Below are positions 10,633-22,289 of a stretch of 64,000 nt of DNA, in pieces. The stretch is from assembly GCF_905163445.1 (NCBI RefSeq), contig NC_053202.1, forward strand, positions 4,092,001 to 4,156,000, in the 5' to 3' direction. The notes beneath the pieces were generated by a model, which searched no databases, was not told the origin of the DNA, and saw only the letters and a list, made by a program, of their open reading frames with translations. Source of the stretch: Pararge aegeria (Eukaryota; Arthropoda; Insecta; Lepidoptera; Nymphalidae). The stretch's first letter is position 1, and every line of letters begins with the position of its first letter. The translations under genes were made by a program, and so were the position numbers.

Positions 10633-10720
10633 TGTAACTATATAACACAAGCTACGCTTACTTTGGGGCTAGATGGCGATGTGTGTATTGTCGAAGAATA
10701 TTTATTTATTTAGTATATTT
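10633..10720 (+). mobile_element. SINE family A, 3' fragment
   Basis: Only the core acaagctacgcttactttgg and gctagatggcgatgtgtg with the tail are left, followed by an A run. Confidence 0.75.
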
Positions 10721-10762
10721 ATTATTTAAAAAAAAAAAAAAAAGATTATTGGTACCTGTATA

Positions 10763-10925
10763 ATCAACGTCATCATAATATCAACCCATTACGTTTTACG
10801 GCCCACTAGAGGGAATAGGTTTCCTCCCAAAATAAGAAGAGTGTAGGCCTTAGACCACCACGCTGGACCACAAGAACATTATGGAGAACTCTCAGGCATG
10901 CAGGTTTCACGTAACGTGCTAGGAC
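10763..10925 (-). mobile_element. SINE family B, 3' part
   Basis: Reverse complement of family B: atatcaacccatta near the end, ccaccacgctgg and gagaactctcaggcatgc. The head is missing. Confidence 0.7.
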
Positions 10926-11014
10926 TCAAACAGATTTCCCAAATCTACCCGTGAAAAAAAAAACTAGATGATTTAAAGATATATGATTTATATTATATCT
11001 CTCGAGACTCATCA

Positions 11015-11020
11015 TTTATT
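11015..11020 (-). terminator. Poly(A) signal of gene C
   Basis: AATAAA on the minus strand, 44 nt past the stop codon of gene C. Position and spacing fit a functional polyadenylation signal; transcript data were not available. Confidence 0.6.
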
Positions 11021-11063
11021 CGAAAAAAATATTATGTACAAAATTCTATATAAAAATGCTTTG

Positions 11064-14000
11064 TTATAAACCCTCCTGAATCTCCAACAGAGTTTTTCCC
11101 TTTGTCTCCGGTACGAAGAATACAGTAAATATGGCTGCGCAGGCGCATGTAAATGAAAAGAACCAAAACGCTACATGTCCCCCAACTACTTCCAGCAATG
11201 CGCCAAAAGCTGTTGAGATTAGAAACCCGAACAGCCATGATGACGTCATAGTTACAGTCGAACCCTTGCTTCTCACGCTGGGTGTGAACATCTCACCCAT
11301 TATTGCATTTGGAATAATGCCAAGACCTGTAAACAAAAAGATTCATTATTTGCCTCGACGTATGAATTTGCTATATTATGGTAATAGAAGTCATCGAACC
11401 ACACTACTACCACGTTACTACACTAACCTACTACGTGTGTAATCTACCCATCTGTGAGAGTCCGATCGAAATCAGTTCAGCCGTTCCAAATACAAATTCT
11501 TCGAATTCAAATTCTTCTTTTGGAAATAATATGTTAGATGTTAACATTTTGTATATTCGCTTTGTAGTTGACCTCATCGTCCAAATATTGAGATAAAGCT
11601 TATGATAATGTCAGTTAAAAAAAAAATATACCGCAAGATATTTAGAGAGAAAAACGGATGGATGGCATTTTAAAAACGTTAGGTACTATAAAAAATAATA
11701 AAAAGTAAATCTCTTATTTTTTTATTCGCCATTTAGCCCCAAGGTAAGCGTAGATTGTTTTATGGGTACTGAGATGACTGATGAATATTTTATGCATAAA
11801 TATTTTTACTTGCTAAATTATATACTAAAATACTCATAATATATACATTTAAACACCCAGACACTGAAATCAATCATGTTCATCACACAAACATTATTCC
11901 AGTTGTGAGAATCAAACCCACAGCTTTTGACTCAGAAAGCAAGGTCAATGACCACTGCGCCAATGGGCTGTCTCTTGAAAGTTAGCAGTATGTTCTTTGG
12001 AGAACAAAGCCTCTAAACCTGACCTTATTCACGATGTCAGAATCTCGCGTCATCTAGAGTCAGATATTATACAACCTGGAGTAGAAGGTTATCTAAAAAC
12101 ACTTACCAAAATCGTAACCAATGTAGAACAAGATAAGCACCACCAACGGTAACCATTTTATATTATCCACAACAGGGTTACCTATAAGGTCTAAGTAAAA
12201 GTATAAGCCAAGTATGAACTGAAACAAAAGAAGAATCATAACAATAACTATGTCTACAGCAATCCAAAATTTTAAGTTACTGATTTATAGCTAAGATGGT
12301 AGCGATTTCCGTCTTAATAAGATTTCCGTTGAGTATCTAAGTAAATTACTATTCGTAATTAGAGTATCTAAGTAATTAATTATTCTATTCTATAAAATAA
12401 ATTTCCGAGAGTGTGCTCAAGAACCGTTTGATCTAGTTCCTCCCTCATCTTTTTACCATCGAACCGCGAGGCACCGTAAGGATCTGCATCCCTACTTGGT
12501 TGATGTGTCCGGGGTCCCACGTACGCGTACGAAGTGCTTTGCATCTTCGTTTCTGATTCGCTCCGCAAGGATCTGGAATGACTTCCATCTTCCATTTTCC
12601 CCAGTACCTACAATATGAGTACCTTCAAATCAAGAGAGAATAGGCATCTACTTGGCAAGCGTGCTCCACCTTAGGCTGCATCATCATTCATCATCAGGTG
12701 TGATTGCAGTTAAGCACTCTTCTATAAGCATTAAAGAAAAATACATTTAACTGCCTCATTGGTCTAGTGATTAGCATGAGCTGCAGATCACCAAGTCCTG
12801 GGTCAGGTCAATGAATAGTATTGGGTTTTTCTATCATAAGGTTCTTAATAGCAGAGCTAGTCTGCCAGTCTCTTTTCTGTCGTATTGAATCTGCCGTCTC
12901 ATCGAATTATAAATGTGAAGGAATTGAGAATGCACCTGTGTTTGCGAACTTGTGCATTATAATATCTCCCGCGTGGTTTTGGGTTGCCGAAATCGGTCAG
13001 AAAAACTTCATGTATATTACTTTTATCTCAGGAAGTAGAATAGATTTCTATCCCGGGAAATTAAAGGATTACTGCAGGATTTTATGAATTCTCTAGCCAA
13101 TATTAAATGTTCTTACCATACTCAATGAACATATTGCGCTTGACGTTATTAATATTCTCTTCCTTCCAGTACTCTCAATGAAGAACGGTGTTATGGTACT
13201 ACCCAATAATTGACAGCATCCAATTAGGATCATAGCTAAATGCGACTTTAAAGATGATCCAGCCATATCAAATATGGCAGCGGAGAAGAAAATAACAGCC
13301 ATTACACCACTGCCGTGCTGTAGAACGTTTATTATAACGGCTATAAACAATGCTTTTCTGTTACTTTTCACGTAAAATAACTCCTTCCACTCTGTCTTAG
13401 TATTCGTATTTGTAATTTCTTTTCCCATGTTCAGTAATCTCTCTGCATCTTGTGATCTGCCTAAGTCCTCTAGTACTTTTGTCAATTCTTTTTCATTACC
13501 TATAAATTAAAATATTTGATCTTAATATTATTATTTAGTTATTATTGTTTAGTTTTATTGACGGCCGAGTGGCGCAGTGGGCAGCGACCCTGCTTTCTGA
13601 GTCCAAGGCCGTGGGTTCGATTCCCGCAACTGGAGAGTGTTTGTGTGATGAACATGAATGTTTTTCAGTGTCTGGGTGTTTATCTGTATGTTATAAGTAT
13701 TTATGTGTATTATATTAATAAAAAAATAATTATCAGCTATCTCAGTACCCATAACACAAGCTACGCTTACTTTGGGGCTAGATGGCGATGTGTGTATTGT
13801 CGTAGTATATTTATTTATTTATTATTTATTTAGTTTTACATACTTTATGAAGAAGAATGTTGATGGGAATAGAAATATTAGTTCTTAGCGACCCTTAAAG
13901 CAATAAGTGAAAAAAAAATATGTACCCTGTATCGCATAGAAAATCGGAGACTCTGGTATCCATAATAAACAAATCACGTGAAGTAAACACAAAGCCAGAC

Positions 14001-17000
14001 CAATGTAACTCGTCCCATAATATGAAACATACGGTCCTGTAGAGAATACTAGTATCGAACCCACCGTAAACATTGCTCCAATAATTGAGAGCAATACTCC
14101 TCTAATTTTTGGCGATCTGTTAACAAAAAAAAATTAAACCATACATAAGAATGAATATAATAAATTATTGCAACGGCCAGTAAAAGAGGAATTTTGTTTG
14201 CAACCGAGTTCGAAATTCAAATAACACTTTTGATAAGTTACCTCCTTGGTTGCCATTGATCCGAGCAAAAGATCGTTCTGTTTTTGAATTACGTGGCAGA
14301 GTTTACTATGTAATTTATTAGCCGCCAAACCATGCCACATATGGATTTTCATACAACTTTTGCAAGCCGCTTCTCGCATGTATTTGGCCAATACAGCAAT
14401 TTCGATTTATGTCGAAGAAGGTCAAAATAATGATGGCACAAATTCGGCTCCTAAGTAAAGCTATCTTTTAGAATGCTTATGAACTATACGGACCTCGATA
14501 GAACTCCGTCGTAGGTTTGGTATTTTGATCACCTCCGACGCGTAACAACCGATTACGGGGAATTGGGAGTGCTTATAAACTACGCCACAAATCCGCACTG
14601 GGCCAGCGTGGTGGACGGCCTTAACCCTTTCTCATTATGGTACCAGACTCGTGCTCTGTAGTGGACCGTTAGTAGGTTGATAATGATGACGAATATAAAC
14701 TATGGCTACTGGAAGTGTGTGTGGATGTTTTTTTTTTTTAATTTTGTGTATGGCTTAATGCTACACCTTACTGGTTAGTCCGTAACCATTACAAAAAAAG
14801 AATAAGTACATAAAAACATATGAAAACTTTCTGAGATAGGAAATTTTCTTTATCTCATAGGATATTAGAAACCACGCAATGCCTGGCGTGTGCTAATTAA
14901 TGAATGGTCAAGTCAATCCAAAGCAAAATGTTTCGTTATTCAAATTACCTAAAAGATAGACTTTGTAAGAGTTATAAAAAGCCTACCCGTTTCTATTATT
15001 GTTTTGTTATTGTTTAATCGATAGGATTCAGTGACGACAAAGATAAGGGTGCTAGCTGAAAACCAGTGCTGCGCTTTTTAATATAGTATAGCTTTGCAGT
15101 AGCTATACTGAGCCAGCTGTAATTGTAAAATTGTAAACTGTAATTATATAGCTTTAATGAAATTAATTGTAATAAATCAAATTCTGAATGTTATCAATTA
15201 TTTTTAAGTTAAGATTTGCATACCTTTAAATGGGCTTAACATTGATCTGTATAACTTTTTGTAACATCTATAATTTGACATGTTTTTTTGCAAATAAATG
15301 ATTATGATTATGATTATGATTATGCTCCTCTGTCACACATTTTTTTTATTCTTTAATTAATTTATGACACAAATGTAACATTTTACACAAATGTGTGACA
15401 ATGATGATTGTTTTTCTTTCTTTTATAACTCGTACAGGACATTTTCTTCATTTTATATCATCTGCATACCCTGTGCATACCCTCTATGCACGCCACTGCT
15501 ATATAGTATATTAGATAGCACTTTTGATGCTTACATAATAGTTATACTCACGCAATTTCGCCGATATACACAAAATTAACGATAGAGTTGGTCCCAAACG
15601 AGACACTTGTCAGAAATCTACCAATGTACAGCATCGCTAGATTTGTTGATAATGCCAAAAATAGATAGCCCAACACCGATACAACTGCACCGGCGATCAG
15701 GCAAGGCTTTCGTCCTTTTGAATTCGATAACCAAGTGGTTATATAAGGTCCTGAAATGTAACAAAATCAAATTCAAATTCAATTTTTTTTATTCATGTAG
15801 CGCCTGTGGCGCTTATGAAGCGTTCATACATATTTGTTTACATAATTGTAAGGGGATGGTGATAACTTCGTTCGCCAACTTAAATTATTATTTATTTATC
15901 TACTCAAACTCATATTTAAGTATTTATGGTATATTAAGATGTGTATTAGTATATTTATTTTTTATATTTATCAATAGTATTTTTGTATTTGTGTAGTCTG
16001 GTTTATGTATTAGTATGTAGATATTCGTATGTATGTAATATATAGTGTACCCCACCTATTCGTTTTCTTTTTAGTTTTCCTAATCCTAAGGTTGCCTGGC
16101 AGAGATCGCTACTTAGCGATAAGGCCGCCTTTTGTATCCTGCTTCATTCTTCATGAGTTTGTTCTTTTTTTGTCTCGTTTTTCTGTCTCGTTTTTCTGAG
16201 TGGTGTACAAATAAAGAGTATAAATAAATAAATAAATAAGGTCTAAGAACAAACTTAGCCGGGTAATTTTTTTTTTGTTATCACCATCTTCCAGTAAATT
16301 TATATTAAGCTATGAAGCGAGAGCAATTCACACCCAAGCTTTTTTATCAAGTAATCCTTAATATTATAAATTTAAGAAAAATATTAAATTACTAGATATG
16401 TGCGGCTTCGCCAGCGTTAATTACGGGACGCAGCGCACTGCTACATAGTCTATACCTACCTCAATAAATCAGATACCAAACGTAAAGTTTTTCGTTCCAG
16501 AATATACAAATCTATGATATTACCGATAAATCACTATAGTATACTATATTAATATCATGTCTTTTATAGTGTTTAATGTCATCTTCCGTTAATTTTTTTT
16601 ATATAACTATATAACAATGACAGAAGTAGATGAAGATGACAGTTAGGTAGTTCTATCTAGTTAGTGTAAGTGGCCCTGTCGTACTAACACACTCCCTATT
16701 CCTACTAATATTATAAATGTCAATGTAAGTTTGTTTGTTACGCTTTCACGCAAAAACTACTGAACCGATCCTCATGAAACTTTGTACCCATATTCTTGGA
16801 AGTGTTAGAAGTAATATGGCAATATTTTTATCCCGACATCAAGCTCGGTTCCTTTGGGAGAGGGGATGAGTGTTTGACGATTTTACACCATAACTCCGAC
16901 AAATTATAACCGATTTAAATAATTATTTTTGTACTAGTATTTTGTAGGTTATAATAAGTGATTAATTTTGGCCAAACTGTGGTTGGAGGACAGAACTCCT

Positions 17001-20000
17001 CAGCGGACAGCAGCAAACCCCTTATTTAAGGCTTAGCGATACTGAATACTTTATTTTTTTGTTTAGATCTACAACTAAATTTAATGCCACATCAAAAAAC
17101 AAAATCAAGCGCAGACGAAGTCGCGGTCAACAGCTAGTAATAAATAAATCATCACACAAACACGTAAATAATATTTAGGAACTGTGCTAAGTGTCTGTGA
17201 TTCTGTATCAAATAAGCCCTAAGGTTTATCTTGAGCATCCAATATGCAAATTCTTCGGTTGTAAAAGATAAGACCTGCTTGGGTTATCTACTGCAACGTT
17301 TGCTTTAGCTTACAATGATCCTAACATTCATATATGTTTTGTTCGTTTGTTAAGTATGTTAAGCATGTTCAGCTTAAGAACTGCACCGATCTTGAGTTAA
17401 TTTGGCACAAGTAATCTCTGGTATCTTGTCTTGTCTCTCTGGTATTTTGGCCCAGTCTCCAGATGAGACATCGTTATGACATCATCACCTCAAACAATTG
17501 ACGTCCACTGCTGGACATAGGCCTTTTGTAGGGAGTTCCACAATACACTGTCCGGGGCCGCTTGCCTCCAGCGGCTCCCGGCGACTCGCCTGATGTCATC
17601 TGTCCACCTCATTGGGGGCCGATCTACGCTGCGTTTACCAGAGCGGGGCCACCATTCCAGCTCCTTAAGACCCCAACGTCCATCGGTTCTCGGAGCTATG
17701 TGCCCCGCCCATTGCGACTTCAGCTTCGCGACTCGCTGAGCTATATGGGTAACTCTGGTTCTTCTACGGATCTCCACATTTCTGACGTTGGGGTCCCAAG
17801 GTGTTCTAAACGTTTACGATAAAATGAGGACAGTAGGAAAAGTTTGTGTGCGCTCGGGGCGTCTTCTCTGGTTTTGGGCAAAATGCACTGCATGCAATAA
17901 TGGCTGAATATATATAATCTTCATTCAGTTATATATATGATGTTCTTAATTCTCTGTACAACCCCCGTTTGGTTCCTCTTAGTTTTCCTATTACAAAGCT
18001 TACCTGCACTATGGGACCCCAAAATACATCCCTCCTCCGAACTATGTGCCCCGGCCATTGCCACTTCAGCTTCGCGGCTCGTTGAGCTATATCCGCAACT
18101 CTGGTTCTTCTACGGATCTCCACATTTCAGACGTTGGGGGTCCCAAGGTGCTAGAATGGCAACCCCACACTGGTAAGCGCAGCGTTGGTCAACTCCCAAC
18201 GAGGTGGACAGACGACATCTCGCAGTCGCAGGTAGCCGCTGGATCCAAGCGGCACAAAACCGTGAAATTTGGAACTCCCTACAAAAGATCTATGTCCAGC
18301 TGTGGACGTCTATCGGTTGATATGATAAAGATTACCTGGAAGAGATCGCTAATAAGCGATAAGGCCGCCTTTTGTATCCTACTATTTAAGTTTCTTCTTT
18401 TCCTTTCCATGTCTTTTTTTTGTGGTGTACAAATGTTTTTATAAAATAAATAAACTATCAATCAATAATTGGCCCCTTACAATTAAAAAGGTTTTGGCCA
18501 GGTTTTTTAATCCAGTTCGCTGGCTAAGTGCGGATTGCTACACTTTAGCCTTCGTAGATCATTGTAAAGAGCTGTTAGGCATATGTCCGGTTTCTTTAAA
18601 ATATTTTACTTTAGCGTTTGCGCAAGTGAAACGTTTGCTTAAAACGCGCATAACTCCCGAAAACTGAGAAGTTCGTAGAGGAGGTGAACTTGGTACTCCT
18701 AAAAGGGATAAAGTCCTGGCCCTAAGGCTTCTGGAGAGCTGAGAGCTTTTTGTGACAGAGCTCCTCCGGGGAACTACTATCGCCATGCTTATTTCTGCCG
18801 CTAAGCAGCATTGTTGCAATGCTGTGGTAGCCACTGTATTAACAGGCACATGAGGCTTAACACCTACGCCTTAAATTGATGGACACAGGATGTCATGTTG
18901 CAGGATATGACCTGTTTATGGCATGGCCGGTTTATGCGATGGCAATTACTGCTATAAAGAAAACCAAAAGTAAGATAAAATCTGAAATCATTACCGGGTA
19001 TTGCCCCTAAATAAGCAAAGCTTCCGACCAGGGCTAGTTGCGTCTCCGTCAGCAAATACTGGAATGGGGATTGCTCAAGGTCGCGTAATTTTGGTATAAC
19101 AGGGCCTGACCAGCTTCCTCCGTAACCACTTATTATTGGCCCCAGGTAGACTGAAACATTAGTACGATAATTAATGGACAGTTCACCATCATCATCAGTA
19201 TCATCCCATTATCGGCAGACCACAGGCCACGGGTCTCCTCTTGGAATGAGAATGGTTTAAAACAAAGTCAACCCGGTAGAGTAGCCAGCGGATTAGAAGA
19301 GTTCGCACACCCTTGACAACATTATGTATAAGTTATTTGCTGTGTGTTTTTGCAGAAACAATGCTGGAAAACGCTCACCCATGCGTAGACTCTTGGACAC
19401 TTTTAATAACAATTTCTCAAACATTGACATCTTCATTCTGTCTGAACAAAAGCTTCTGTAGCTACAAAAGAACTATTAAAAAAGCACTTCAAGCTAATTG
19501 AAATATTAGTATTATTTTCGAGAACTTAACTTAACTTAACTTAACTTTTATTTTGGAGTAGAGACTTGGGACCGTGGGGTCCGGAGGCAAGAGCCCTTTT
19601 CAAAGAATTATCGAAAAGGGTTATCGAGTCTACCGGTGATCCTAGAGCGGGCAGTTACCTTGGCCAACGTATTAGTTTGGCCATCCAAAGGGGCAATGCT
19701 GCCAGCATCTTGGGAACTGTGCCTCGCTGCGGTCGTTTCGAGGACGTTTTAGATTTTATTTAGTTTTAAATAGTTTATTTTAGGTTATATTTATAATTTT
19801 ATTTCAAACTGTTCTAAATAAATGAAAAATAGAACTTAATCAATATTTATTAATATTATTTTCTCTGATTAGTCATTTAGTCTTCTAAGTTAAATGTTCT
19901 CTTTCTTTCCTTTCTTTTATATGAATCAATCAATTTGTTTTTCTATTCCTTAGTTGTTTTTTTTTTGTTTTGTATCTTTATTAGTAGCACTAGAGATTTT

Positions 20001-21675
20001 TTATTTATTTACTTATTTTTTTTTTTTTTTTGCATTAAGTTAATGCTAATAGCTATGACAGTTAATTTTAATTTTTGATTAGGTACTTTAGGTACCTACA
20101 ATTAATATTATCTGTCATAGTCACCTGTATCTACATCGTATCGCCCTACAATATTATGTGGATTACATATTAACCCCTTTTATTTTTCTTTTTGTTAAAT
20201 TTAAGAGCTATTGTTGTAATATGTAATTGTTTTCTGTCCCAAATAAATAAAAAATAAAAAAATAAAAATAAATAATACACGGGAACGTTGATTTGGTGAT
20301 GTTCCGATCACTATCACTGAAACTGAAATAAAAGGTATCTTAGTTTAACTTCAGAAGCTGGAAGTTAAAAAATATTTAAGGTGTCATGTATGCCCCATGC
20401 TATAAAATACGCTTTCTGTAGGAGTGCAGACTTATGTATATTTAGTGATTTTAGACCTGCGTGGAGGACAAAATTATTTCGACTTCTGTGGTTTAAATAA
20501 TTTAAGAGATATTTTTTTTATTATTATTATTCCGAGAAAAAACTCTTTCGTCCCTTTCCAGGATTCAGACCTTATTTTATATATACCAAATTTAATCAAT
20601 ATTTGTGCAATAGTTAAATTTTACATAGATAACAAAAAAATCAGACATGCTTTCGCCTTATTTTTTCGCCTTAAAGCTACATAATAGTAATGTCTTAATT
20701 TTAATCTGTCTGTGTATGTTCCGGGGGCGAGGGCTAGTTTTCCTTAACACAGATAAAATCTAGCTAGGATTGCCAGTTCGTCAACTATTATATCAATTTT
20801 GATGAAACAAATGAACGATATTATTTATTATATTATTTATATTTATATCATAAATAAAAAAAATATGCTACAACAATACACACATCGCCATCTAGCCCCA
20901 AAGACTAATGAATATTTTTATGAATAATATACATAAATACTTATAATATACATATGAACACCCTGACACTGAAAAGTTCATATTCATCACACAAACATTT
21001 TTCATTAATGGGAATCGAACCCACGGCCTTGGACTCAGAATGCAGGGTCGCTGCTAACTGCGCCAATGGGCAGTCATTATATCAATATGTTAAGTATGGA
21101 TAAACCAGCGCCTGACTGCATTTACACCTAATAATAAATAGCTTTTACCGCTAACCAGGACAGTGTCGTCCTCTCTAAACAGGACGGTGTCGTCTTAATC
21201 TCCACGCTGCACATACAGTTTAGGGATCGCAGTAGATGGTAGTAGTAGCACAGAGGATGCTGCCCGTTCTCCGTTATATTCCCTGAGACGCCTCGTACCA
21301 CGTAAAAGAGAGGGTTGGTGACTGTAATGTGAACTACCATCCCCACAGCACAAATATTATATTACAGAACACCTGATGGTTATACAGCCGAACTGAAAGA
21401 CGCTTGCCTACACGATGTTTTTTCTTTCTTGATTTTAGTAATACGTATGGTAGTGGAGATGATTAGAGTTGGAAGGGTTAAACACTCCCGAATAATTCAC
21501 CTTTCCGACAAAAAAATCATCCGTTCGGGAAATAAATGCCACAGCACACACACACACACGTCACATTTATGACATCCCATAATTTTTGCGTCGAGGGTTA
21601 AAAATAACAAAAATATTACTTACGACAAATCGAAATGGCCACTTGAAGTTTTATTCCCGTTATCCGTAAAAACAT
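11064..21675 (-). CDS. Facilitated trehalose/sugar transporter-like gene C (7 coding exons, 451 aa)
   Basis: Exons on the minus strand in order: 21675-21624, 19150-18995, 15750-15552, 14116-13926, 13499-13117, 12218-12107 and 11326-11064; every intron has GT/AG ends and the joined frame is open. The product is a 12-helix MFS sugar transporter expected in the plasma membrane. Motifs: GRK near residue 82, the GR at 113-114, Y131/E134 with RG at 141-142, PESP at 190-193, QHGSG at 260-264, GRKR at 311-314, GEMF at 375-378 and PETKGKT at 437-443. The length suits the family. The start ATG lies in a 17-codon exon 1 (MFLRITGI...), the same start as in genes A and B. The closest family I recognise is insect Tret1-like carriers; the substrate (trehalose, glucose or other) cannot be read from sequence. 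Introns hold many SINE, LINE and Helitron-like copies. Confidence 0.88.
11725..11972 (-). mobile_element. SINE family A in intron 6 of gene C
   Basis: Full-length reverse-complement copy: tail, core cgccatttagccccaa, then the tRNA-like head ending gcgccaatgggctgtc. Confidence 0.85.
12400..12745 (+). mobile_element. 3' fragment of the endonuclease/RT LINE
   Basis: The plus strand matches the 3' end of the LINE at 38418-41770. Shared features are a FYHRTARHRK-type peptide, the FASSFLIR stretch, and the 3' UTR aggctgcatcatcat..gtgtgattgcagt. It sits just outside exon 6 of gene C, in intron 5. Confidence 0.75.
12753..12835 (+). mobile_element. SINE family D head
   Basis: cattggtctagtgattagca and a degenerate box B. 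The second copy of the family at 8284-8400. Confidence 0.5.
13558..13830 (+). mobile_element. SINE family A in intron 4 of gene C
   Basis: The cleanest copy of the family: gacggccgagtggcgcagtg, gagtccaaggccgtgggttc, body, core gctagatggcgatgtgtg and TTTATTTATTTATTATTTATT tail. Used here as the reference for family A. Confidence 0.9.
14160..14432. repeat. Unclassified dispersed repeat (copy 1 of 3)
   Basis: Shares atgtaatttatt, attttcatacaacttttgc and cgcatgtatttggccaa with 50165-50440 and 53870-54130. The minus strand is open over much of it (MAKYMREAACKSC...), and the same frame is partly kept in copy 2 (VKYMRSAAGKSC). I do not recognise the family. It lies in intron 3 of gene C. Confidence 0.6.
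14585..14695 (+). mobile_element. SINE family B, 3' fragment
   Basis: Contains atccgcactgggccagcgtg and the ccgttagtaggttgat end with GATGATGAC. The head is missing. Confidence 0.7.
15298..15325. repeat. ATTATG microsatellite
   Basis: Four to five copies of the hexamer GATTAT at the end of a transposon-like stretch. Confidence 0.75.
15770..16300. mobile_element. Dispersed repeat (family G) split by a LINE tail
   Basis: Opens aattcaaattcaattttt and cttatgaagcgttcataca at 15770-15887 and resumes at 16238-16300 with ggtctaagaacaaacttagc and gttatcaccatctt. Uninterrupted copies are at 33510-33680, 46650-46880 and 51870-52050. Confidence 0.65.
15888..16237 (+). mobile_element. LINE 3' tail, family K
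   Basis: Contains ttgcctggcagagatcgc, tagcgataaggccgcctttt and the end gtgtacaaataaagag with (AAAT)n. It is nearly the same as 47455-47790. It is inserted within family G, so it is the younger of the two. Confidence 0.75.
16385..16500. mobile_element. Degraded repeat sharing sequence with 52990-53130
   Basis: tgcggcttcgcc, acgggacgcagcgcactgct and acctcaataaatcagata recur in both places. The opening ctagat and GC-rich foot resemble the Helitron-like 3' ends in reverse. Confidence 0.45.
16700..17137 (+). mobile_element. Helitron-like element in intron 2 of gene C
   Basis: Starts tcctactaatattataaatg and ends cagctagt after a hairpin-capable gcagacgaagtcgcgg. Internal aaaaactactgaaccgat and ggttggaggacagaactcc. 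Reverse-strand relatives lie at 21879-22190, 22290-22755 and 62715-63165. Confidence 0.65.
17478..17800 (-). mobile_element. RTE-type LINE 3' end (family R)
   Basis: The minus strand encodes the last approximately 95 residues of an RTE-like reverse transcriptase: EIRRRTRVTHIAQRVAK, GKRSVDRPPMRWTDDIRRV and the end QQWTSIV. Truncated at the 5' side. Confidence 0.75.
18000..18325. mobile_element. Two RTE LINE fragments head to head
   Basis: About 18000-18130 is family R on the minus strand and about 18130-18325 is family R on the plus strand (GKRSVGQLPTRWTDDIS, ending near tcggttgatatg). They join within a shared gttggggtcccaag-type stretch, an inverted arrangement. Confidence 0.65.
18330..18460 (+). 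mobile_element. LINE 3' tail, family K
   Basis: acctggaagagatcgcta and gcgataaggccgcctttt, then gtggtgtacaaatg and an A-rich end. Confidence 0.65.
18490..18885 (+). mobile_element. SINE-like repeat, family F
   Basis: Contains taagtgcggattgctacact, gcaagtgaaacgtttg, agctcctccggggaactact and the end aacacctacgccttaa. The end matches 8735-8838. The class is uncertain; it could also be a LINE 3' UTR. Confidence 0.5.
19183..19330 (-). mobile_element. SINE family B, degraded
   Basis: Reverse complement with catcatcatcagtatcatcc, gggtctcctcttggaatgag and tgacaacattatg. It lies in intron 1 of gene C just outside exon 2. Confidence 0.55.
19560..19763 (+). mobile_element. LINE ORF C-terminal fragment
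   Basis: The plus frame encodes PWGPEARALFKELSKRV, then GDPRAGSYLGQRISLAIQ and GNAASILGT before a stop. This tail is familiar from lepidopteran LINE reverse-transcriptase ends. It has no start and no upstream domain, so it is a 5'-truncated copy. An (AACTT)n run precedes it. Confidence 0.5.
19800..20850. other. AT-rich intron 1 sequence of gene C
   Basis: No gene. Long T and A runs, and a poly(A)-like AATAAATAAAAAATAAAAA stretch near 20243-20275 that may be another retroelement tail. Confidence 0.4.
20855..21078 (-). mobile_element. SINE family A in intron 1 of gene C
   Basis: Reverse copy: cacatcgccatctagcccc, then tgggaatcgaacccacggcc and the head gcgccaatgggcagtc. About 25 bp of the usual middle part is lost. 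Confidence 0.8.
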
Positions 21676-21690
21676 TTTAACTAACTATCC

Positions 21691-21693
21691 ACT
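21691..21693 (-). promoter_or_regulatory. Possible 5' UTR splice acceptor of gene C
   Basis: A pyrimidine-rich run ending TTTTGTTTTCCAG lies 16 nt before the gene C start ATG on the minus strand. It suggests a non-coding first exon further upstream. Inference only; an equivalent site is not obvious in genes A and B. Confidence 0.35.
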
Positions 21694-21878
21694 GGAAAAC
21701 AAAAAAACCACATAAAATATCTTCCTCAAGGAAAATTTAAAAATAATACCTTTATATTATACTAAGACACGTAGGTATCTTTGGCAAGATTAAAACATTG
21801 TAAAACGCAATGGATGATATTATAAATATCGTACACACACATTTGCATACTCATCTAGATAGTAATATATAAACAACT

Positions 21879-22190
21879 AGCTGTTGCCCGCGACTTCGTC
21901 TGCGTTAGATTTTGTTTTTAAAGTATTCAGTATCGCTAAGCCTTAAATGAGTATAGTAGTATATATATAAATATAACATGTGAGTTGTGACTGTCAATTA
22001 ATCATAGACAAATAATTTACAATAAAATAAAATTGCGACTATAATTTAAGACCTAAGCTATCCTATCTCTTAAGTTGGACCAGACGGCTCACGGTGTGCC
22101 AATTTAATTTAAAATCGGTTAAGTAGTTTAGGAGTCCATCGCGGACAAACATCGTGACTGGAGATTTATATATATTAAGATTAACCTAAG
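21879..22190 (-). mobile_element. Helitron-like element
   Basis: Plus strand starts actagctgttgcccgcgac and ttcgtctgcg, the reverse complement of the hairpin plus CTAGT end. It ends in a TATATATTAAGA stretch without the usual 5' terminus. Confidence 0.6.
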
Positions 22191-22289
22191 AGAGCTAGTT
22201 AATCCTTTTATAAGGCATATCCACACTCGTGCTCGTTCACCTTAAATGTACCTTTAAATATAAATTATAAATATAATATTATATATAAT

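Noticed and set aside
15607..15996. 129-codon plus-strand gene
   Set aside because: Its first part is the antisense of gene C exon 3 and the rest is repeat sequence.
19523..19550. Telomere-like AACTT run
   Set aside because: Only about five units, not TTAGG, next to a LINE end.
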